64,000 nucleotides of DNA from contig JAHLKX010000010.1 of the NCBI GenBank assembly GCA_020444515.1, positions 1 to 64,000 on the forward strand, written 5' to 3'. Positions within the stretch are counted from its first letter, which is position 1. Every line of letters begins with the position of its first letter. Shown here piece after piece: positions 58,751-64,000 of this stretch. The notes under the pieces are model-generated. The model was not told the origin of the DNA. It saw only the letters and a program-made list of their open reading frames with translations, and did not search any database. Origin of the DNA: Bacteroidota bacterium. Its GTDB lineage: Bacteria > Bacteroidota > Bacteroidia > Bacteroidales > JAADJA01. A program made the position numbers and the translations under genes.

Positions 58751-59686
58751 TTGAACCATTCGATTGACGCAAATAGAATCCAGCAGTTTGGAGCTCTTGA
58801 TTTCATTGCCAAACAGGTTGTGGAGGGGTTTATTGTTGGTCTTCACAAGTCCCCTTTTCATGGCTTTTCTGTGGAATTTGCAGAACACCGACTGTATAAC
58901 AATGGGGAATCCATCAAGCACATCGACTGGAAACTGTATGGAAGGACCGATAAAATGTTTGTTAAACGGTATGAGGAGGAAACCAACCTGCGTTGCCAGT
59001 TGATCCTCGACATCTCCTCTTCAATGTATTTTCCGGTCAAAGAGAACATTTCCATCGACAACCCCAATAAAATAACCTTTTCGGTTTACGCTGCCGCCGC
59101 TTTGATTCATCTTTTCAAAAAACAGCGTGATGCTTTTGGTTTAAGTCTTTTCAGTGAAAACATTGATCTTTTTACCCAAACCAAATCAAGTAGTATTCAT
59201 CAAAAATTTCTTTATGGAGAGCTGGAAAAATTACTGGCTCCAAGATCAGCTGATGACATGAGAAAGACTTCAACCACGGCTGCCCTTCACGAAATTGCAG
59301 AAAAAATCCATAAACGATCATTGATTGTCATTTTCAGCGACATGCTTGATTCATCAGCAACAGCAGATGAATTGTTTTCAGCCCTCCAGCACCTCAAGCA
59401 CAATAAACACGAAGTGATTCTCTTTCATGTTGTAGATAAACTTAAAGAAATCGATTTTGAGTATGATAACAGGCCCTATAAATTTATCGACATGGAAGGA
59501 GGTACAGAAATTAAGCTCACACCATCCGAAGTGCGCGAATTATACATTAAAAAAACAACCGCTTTCAAGAAAGAATTAAAACTTCGCTGTGGTCAGTATC
59601 GTATTGAATTTGTTGAGGCTGATATCAACCAGGGATTTGAGCAGATACTCCTTCCCTACTTACTTAAAAGGGAAAAACTTTTTTAA
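58751..59686 (+). CDS. DUF58 protein (von Willebrand-like), TTG start
   Basis: A 311-residue cytoplasmic protein with the DUF58 core: YNNGESIKHIDWKLYGRTDK (abridged) and RYEEETN, then a von Willebrand A-like region whose metal motif is LDISSSM, and a later Asp-rich FSDMLDSS. It lacks the two N-terminal membrane segments of MoxR-linked DUF58 proteins. The only start in frame is TTG 58751, since TGA lies two codons upstream. Its usual partner, a MoxR ATPase, is not beside it; the diadenylate cyclase gene follows at 84 bp. Role unknown; a chaperone or complex-assembly function is assumed for the family. Confidence 0.85.
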   Translation: MNHSIDANRIQQFGALDFIAKQVVEGFIVGLHKSPFHGFSVEFAEHRLYNNGESIKHIDWKLYGRTDKMFVKRYEEETNLRCQLILDISSSMYFPVKENISIDNPNKITFSVYAAAALIHLFKKQRDAFGLSLFSENIDLFTQTKSSSIHQKFLYGELEKLLAPRSADDMRKTSTTAALHEIAEKIHKRSLIVIFSDMLDSSATADELFSALQHLKHNKHEVILFHVVDKLKEIDFEYDNRPYKFIDMEGGTEIKLTPSEVRELYIKKTTAFKKELKLRCGQYRIEFVEADINQGFEQILLPYLLKREKLF

Positions 59687-59743
59687 CCTGTGTGATTTTG
59701 ATTAAACAAAAAGAAAAGAAAATCCTGAAATCAAAATCTTTTA

Positions 59744-59751
59744 TACTTTTG
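59744..59751 (+). promoter_or_regulatory. -7 element (TACTTTTG) for the diadenylate cyclase
   Basis: Exact TAnnTTTG match 19 bases before the ATG at 59771, no clear TTG upstream at the usual distance. It would give a leader of about 13 nt. Confidence 0.4.
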
Positions 59752-59770
59752 ACTTTCCAAATACAGAAGC

Positions 59771-60559
59771 ATGATTCCTGAGGCACTGGTTTTTATTGAA
59801 ATTAAATTCCTCGACATCCTGGATATTCTACTGGTTGCTTTTTTATTGTATGAGTTATACAATTTGCTAAAGGGGACCGTGGCCATCAATATCTTTTTTG
59901 GGATCGTTGCATTTTACCTGCTCTGGAAATTGGTTACGGCCCTGGAGATGAAACTCCTAAGCGAAATTTTCGGAGCTTTTATCAGTGTGGGGTTCATTGC
60001 ACTGATCGTCGTATTCCAGCCCGAAATCCGAAAATTCCTGCTCATGCTCGGAACGCCCGGCTTCATGCAGAAAAAAAGAAGCCGGTTCCTGTTCTGGAAA
60101 CTGGATATGACCAGTGAAATTGATCTTAACATCGACCAAATTGTGATTGCTTGCAGAAACATGGCTGAAAAAAGAACAGGTGCCTTGATCATTATAGCCA
60201 ACAAAAGTGGTTTGGAACAATACGTCCAGTCGGGTGAATACATCAATGCTGAAATATCAGAAGCTCTGATTGAAAACGTTTTTTTTAAAAACAGCCCGTT
60301 GCATGATGGGGCCATGATCATTCATCAAAATAAAATCAAGGCGGCTCGCTGTATTCTTCCGGTATCCAGCAGCAAGAACATTCCAGCGATTTATGGATTG
60401 CGTCACCGCGCTGCAGTTGGCATTACGGAACAATCGGATGCCCTCGCCATTATCATTTCAGAAGAAACAGGCAGCATTTCTTTTGCGAGTCACGGCAAAT
60501 TAAAAACCAAAGTCCAGCCCACTCAATTGAAAAATATCATCATGGAAAACCTGGATTGA
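59771..60559 (+). CDS. cdaA: Diadenylate cyclase (CdaA-like)
   Basis: Makes the second messenger c-di-AMP from two ATP. A 262-residue membrane protein: three membrane segments (about 13-33, 38-56, 65-83) followed by the DAC domain with DGA (179-181, LHDGAM) and RHR (211-213, LRHRAA), the two motifs of the active site. This is the CdaA/DacA layout used for cell-wall and osmotic regulation. It has an exact -7 element in front. In many organisms ybbR-like cdaR follows; here purB follows at 181 bp, so the usual regulator is absent. Complete. Confidence 0.94.
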   Translation: MIPEALVFIEIKFLDILDILLVAFLLYELYNLLKGTVAINIFFGIVAFYLLWKLVTALEMKLLSEIFGAFISVGFIALIVVFQPEIRKFLLMLGTPGFMQKKRSRFLFWKLDMTSEIDLNIDQIVIACRNMAEKRTGALIIIANKSGLEQYVQSGEYINAEISEALIENVFFKNSPLHDGAMIIHQNKIKAARCILPVSSSKNIPAIYGLRHRAAVGITEQSDALAIIISEETGSISFASHGKLKTKVQPTQLKNIIMENLD

Positions 60560-60713
60560 TCAAATTCCAGTTCTAAATTATTTCATGAAAATAATGCGCG
60601 TTTAACATATGCTTGATTAGCCACTAGCAGTCCTTTTAAAAGTTTCTATTTCAGAATTTTCCTTTTGGATTCAATCTTTTTTTCTTAAAAACCCTTTGAT
60701 ATTAATTATTTTC

Positions 60714-60721
60714 TATTTTTG
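60714..60721 (+). promoter_or_regulatory. -7 element (TATTTTTG) for purB
   Basis: Exact TAnnTTTG match 20 bases before the purB ATG; the nearest TTTG (60695-60698) is only 15 nt upstream, shorter than typical, so only the -7 half is supported. Confidence 0.4.
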
Positions 60722-60740
60722 ACTCATAAAAGCTACGACT

Positions 60741-62087
60741 ATGGAACTTACAACTGTAAACGCAATTTCGCCAATCGACGGTCGCTATCGCAAGCTGGTA
60801 GAGGGTTTGTCGTTTTACTTCTCAGAAGGGGCACTGATCAATTATCGTTTATATGTTGAAGTCGAGTATTTCATTGCATTGGTTGAGCTGGGTCTTCCGC
60901 AACTAAAAGATTTTGATCGTTCAAAATTCGATGACCTGCATGCCATTTGCCGGGATTTTGGCTTCAAAGACGCAGAAGAGGTTAAACGCATTGAAAAAAC
61001 GACCAACCATGATGTAAAAGCGGTGGAGTATTACCTTAAAAAAGAGTTTGATAAACTTGGACTGGGCAAATACAAAGAGTTCATTCATTTTGGTCTCACT
61101 TCACAAGATGTAACCAATACAGCCCAACCTTATGCTATGCAGCTGGCTTGTGAAGAGAGTTTGTTTCCGCAACTCGACAAAATCCTCAACAAGCTTACTA
61201 AATTATCCAAAGAGTGGAAAAATGTGACGATGCTGGCGCATACCCATGGGCAACCTGCCTCTCCAACTAAATTGGGAAAAGAGATCGGTGTATTTGCTGA
61301 GCGCATGCGGCAACAGGTCAAAACCCTGAAGGCGATACCCTTCACCGGAAAATTCGGGGGTGCCACCGGGAATTTCAATGCTCATTATGCCGCTTATCCC
61401 GATATTGAATGGCATGAATTCGGCAATGAGTTTCTGAAAAAATTTGGATTAATCCGTCAGAAGGCTACGACGCAAATTGAAAACTATGATTTCATGGCTG
61501 CCTTTTTCGACAACTTGAAACGAATCAATACCATTCTGATCGATCTGAACAGGGATGTGTGGACCTATATTTCAATGGACTATTTTAAACAAAAAATTAA
61601 AGCCTCCGAAACAGGTTCATCAACCATGCCGCATAAAGTGAATCCCATTGACTTTGAAAATTCAGAAGGCAATCTCGGCGTTGCCAATTCCTTTCTTGAA
61701 TATCTCTCAGCTAAACTACCAATTTCAAGAATGCAACGCGACCTGACCGATTCAACTGTCACCCGCAATATTGGTGTTCCCATTGCTCACGCACTGCTGG
61801 CCTATAAGATGTTGCTAAAAGGGCTGGATAAGCTTTTACTCAATGTGGATAAGATCAATGCCGACCTGAGTGATAACTGGGCAGTTGTTTCTGAAGCGAT
61901 TCAAACCATTTTAAGGCGTGAGGGATTTCCTAAACCTTATGAAAAGTTAAAAGAACTTACCCGGAAAAATGAACGCATTGATGAAAGAGCCATTAAAGCA
62001 TTTATTGAAAAATTGAAAGTTTCAAAAGAAGTTAAAACTGAAATCCTGAAAATCACGCCGTTCAATTATACCGGAAAAACGGTTTAA
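60741..62087 (+). CDS. purB: Adenylosuccinate lyase
   Basis: Splits fumarate from adenylosuccinate and from SAICAR in purine synthesis. A 448-residue protein with the fumarase/aspartase superfamily signature SSTMPHKVNPIDFE, plus HFGLTSQDV, HTHGQPASPTKLGKE and RNIGVPIAH. The length and the pattern fit the PurB class like that of E. coli. It is followed by an ABC exporter gene at 10 bp, which may share its transcript although there is no functional link. No oddities. Confidence 0.97.
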   Translation: MELTTVNAISPIDGRYRKLVEGLSFYFSEGALINYRLYVEVEYFIALVELGLPQLKDFDRSKFDDLHAICRDFGFKDAEEVKRIEKTTNHDVKAVEYYLKKEFDKLGLGKYKEFIHFGLTSQDVTNTAQPYAMQLACEESLFPQLDKILNKLTKLSKEWKNVTMLAHTHGQPASPTKLGKEIGVFAERMRQQVKTLKAIPFTGKFGGATGNFNAHYAAYPDIEWHEFGNEFLKKFGLIRQKATTQIENYDFMAAFFDNLKRINTILIDLNRDVWTYISMDYFKQKIKASETGSSTMPHKVNPIDFENSEGNLGVANSFLEYLSAKLPISRMQRDLTDSTVTRNIGVPIAHALLAYKMLLKGLDKLLLNVDKINADLSDNWAVVSEAIQTILRREGFPKPYEKLKELTRKNERIDERAIKAFIEKLKVSKEVKTEILKITPFNYTGKTV

Positions 62088-62097
62088 CGCATAGTAT

Positions 62098-63924
62098 ATG
62101 TTCCGGAAATACCTTCGTGTTCTTGCTTACATGAAACCATATTGGGGTTCAGCGGCACTCAATGTGTTGTTTAATCTACTGGTTATTGCGTTCAGCCTGG
62201 TATCTTTCGTTATGCTGGTCCCTTTTCTGAACCTCTTATTTGGTATTGAAAAGCTGGTTGTAGAGAAGCCGGAACTTACCTTAAGCGCTGAAAGCGTGCT
62301 CGACTACATTAACTATTATATCAGTCAGATCATCATTACCTCAGGCAAAACACAGGCCCTTGTTTTTATCTGCTTATTTCTATTGAGCACCTTCTTTTTT
62401 AGGAATCTTTTCCGGTTTCTGGCCATGTATTTCCTGGCTACGGTCAGAATCGGCTCTGTAAAAGACATCCGCAATGATTTATACCAAAAACTCTTAATCC
62501 TCCCCCTCTCCTTTTATTCAGCCCGAAAAAAGGGTGATATCATTTCCCGGATCACTTCTGATGTTCAGGAAGTTGAAATTTCGATCATGACTTATATAGA
62601 GATGATTTTTCGCGATCCGATAACCATTCTGGCTTATTTTATCACTTTATTTGTGATCAGTCCACAACTAACTTTTTTTGTTATCATCATTTTGCCGGTA
62701 ACGGGATTTATTATTGGCCGCATCGGCAGGTCACTCAGGAAAGAATCAAAGATCGGGCAGGCTCAATATGCTGGATTGTTAACCATTGTTGAAGAGACCA
62801 TCTCCGGTTTGCGGATTATTAAAGCTTTTACGGCCATCGATTTTAGCCGGGAACGCTTTATTTCGATGAATAATAAATACACCAGGGTTTTAACATGGAT
62901 TTACCGTACAAGAGACTTATCCTCACCACTGAGTGAATTCCTGTCGTCAGTAGTGATCATTATTGTGCTATGGTTTGGAGGGCAATTGGTACTGGATGAA
63001 GATCCGTCCATAACAGCAGCCATGTTCATCACCTACATTGTCATTTTCTCCCAAATTATCCCTCCGGCCAAGACTTTTGCTACAGGTTTTTATAGCATAC
63101 AGAAAGGGCTGGCTTCGGCCGAGCGGATTTTTGAAATTATGGATGCTGAAGAAGTTATCATCGAAAAAGAGAATGCCATTGTAAAACAAGGATTTGATAA
63201 ATCAATTGAATACAAAAATGTGTCGTTCAGATATGAAACCGAAGAGGTACTGAAAAACATCCATGTCAATATTGAAAAAGGCAAGATCATTGCGCTTGTT
63301 GGACCTTCAGGCGGAGGGAAATCAACTTTTGTCGATTTGTTACCCCGTTTTTATGATACGACCGGTGGAAGCATCCTGATTGATGGGGTGAGCTTAACAG
63401 AATACAATATCAACAGTATTCGCAACCTCATGGGGATTGTTACACAGGAAGCGATCCTGTTTAACGATTCGGTTTTTAATAACATCGCTTTCGGAAAAGA
63501 AGATATAACCGAAAAAGATGTGATCAAAGCTGCGAAAATAGCCAATGCCCATGAGTTCATCGAACAGATGGACGAGGGTTATGAGACCAATATAGGTGAT
63601 CGGGGAACGAAGCTTTCAGGAGGCCAGCGTCAGCGGATCAGCATTGCCCGCGCCATTTTGAAAAATCCACCCATCCTGATCCTGGATGAAGCTACTTCTG
63701 CATTGGATACTGAATCGGAGCGATTGGTTCAGGACGCATTGGCACGGGTCATGAGCAATCGAACAACCATTGCCATTGCTCACCGACTCTCCACCATTAT
63801 CCATGCTGATGAAATTATTGTCCTGCAGAAAGGCGAAATTGTTGAACGAGGAACACATCAGAATCTTTTGGCAAAAAATGGCGTGTATAAAAAACTTTAT
63901 GATCTTCAATCTTTTGAGTCCTGA
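62098..63924 (+). CDS. ABC exporter half-transporter (MsbA-like)
   Basis: A 608-residue protein with an N-terminal six-helix transmembrane domain (about 14-325) and a C-terminal ATPase. Walker A is GPSGGGKST, the signature is LSGGQRQR, Walker B is ILILDEATSALD and the switch His is in IAHRLSTI. It works as a homodimer flipping lipid or exporting drugs; MsbA-type lipid A transport is the likeliest role for a Gram-negative but cannot be proven. The frame is complete and ends 76 bp before the window end. It begins 10 bp after purB. Confidence 0.9.
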   Translation: MFRKYLRVLAYMKPYWGSAALNVLFNLLVIAFSLVSFVMLVPFLNLLFGIEKLVVEKPELTLSAESVLDYINYYISQIIITSGKTQALVFICLFLLSTFFFRNLFRFLAMYFLATVRIGSVKDIRNDLYQKLLILPLSFYSARKKGDIISRITSDVQEVEISIMTYIEMIFRDPITILAYFITLFVISPQLTFFVIIILPVTGFIIGRIGRSLRKESKIGQAQYAGLLTIVEETISGLRIIKAFTAIDFSRERFISMNNKYTRVLTWIYRTRDLSSPLSEFLSSVVIIIVLWFGGQLVLDEDPSITAAMFITYIVIFSQIIPPAKTFATGFYSIQKGLASAERIFEIMDAEEVIIEKENAIVKQGFDKSIEYKNVSFRYETEEVLKNIHVNIEKGKIIALVGPSGGGKSTFVDLLPRFYDTTGGSILIDGVSLTEYNINSIRNLMGIVTQEAILFNDSVFNNIAFGKEDITEKDVIKAAKIANAHEFIEQMDEGYETNIGDRGTKLSGGQRQRISIARAILKNPPILILDEATSALDTESERLVQDALARVMSNRTTIAIAHRLSTIIHADEIIVLQKGEIVERGTHQNLLAKNGVYKKLYDLQSFES

Positions 63925-64000
63925 TTTCAATGCAGCATAATATGCTCAGACAACTTGCTTTTTAGGGCATTGTTGATAGCATGGTTTAAAAGTTGCGTAA

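Overview
The window reads as chromosomal DNA of a Bacteroidota member, most likely an anaerobic Bacteroidales-type organism; no finer placement is possible from sequence alone. The signs are repeated matches to the Bacteroidota promoter form (TTTG or TTG, about 19-23 nt, TAnnTTTG) in front of genes, weak Shine-Dalgarno signals, many lipoprotein and beta-barrel outer-membrane genes, a lysine-type (IIIK) SerA, a head-GIN (DUF2807) protein, and AT-rich spacers with short degenerate repeats. Anaerobic life is suggested by an NAD-linked [FeFe] hydrogenase. No rRNA, tRNA, CRISPR array, prophage or insertion sequence was recognised.

Layout. 1-11.3 kb (all minus strand): hydrogen metabolism and signalling. 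A Cache-PAS histidine kinase and NarL-type regulator are followed by two receiver-only proteins, a NuoE-like, a NuoF-like and a catalytic [FeFe] hydrogenase subunit, then a fusion of a hydrogenase-like H-cluster domain with a histidine kinase, and a last receiver protein. The module looks like a hydrogenase with its own H2 or redox sensor. 11.4-17.4 kb: outer-membrane beta-barrel proteins and a large secreted repeat protein. 17.6-23.5 kb: a complete RND efflux operon (fusion protein, pump, outer-membrane channel). 23.5-29.2 kb (minus): a glycan-linked operon with a GH31 enzyme, a six-hairpin glycosidase-like lipoprotein, DUF202, an esterase and a Cys-rich unknown. 29.5-31.3 kb: a PLP sulfur amino acid lyase divergent from an Lrp regulator.

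31.3-38 kb: secreted hydrolases and lipoproteins around a minus-strand operon of a DapA-like aldolase, homoserine kinase and an SDR. 38-43.2 kb: a LuxC-like acyl-CoA reductase divergent from a serine operon (serC, serA, a four-helix-bundle gene, DUF1015). 43.2-49.2 kb: an AT-rich 700-bp spacer with repeated motifs before a small HTH regulator, then ndk, a DHH phosphoesterase with two FKBP lipoproteins, sucC, and a YegS-like lipid kinase. 49.4-52.3 kb: citrate lyase with a fused gamma-beta subunit plus alpha subunit. 52.4-54.5 kb: two secreted proteins, one a papain-like peptidase. 54.7-63.9 kb: housekeeping genes dnaE, thioredoxin, DUF58, diadenylate cyclase, purB and an ABC exporter.

The most distinctive item is the hydrogenase-histidine kinase fusion at 591-2579. 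It keeps the cysteines expected to hold an H-cluster but has Asp where catalytic hydrogenases have the proton-relay Cys, and it lies directly beside a catalytic hydrogenase and a receiver protein. All functions are from reading the translated sequence; no database search was run.
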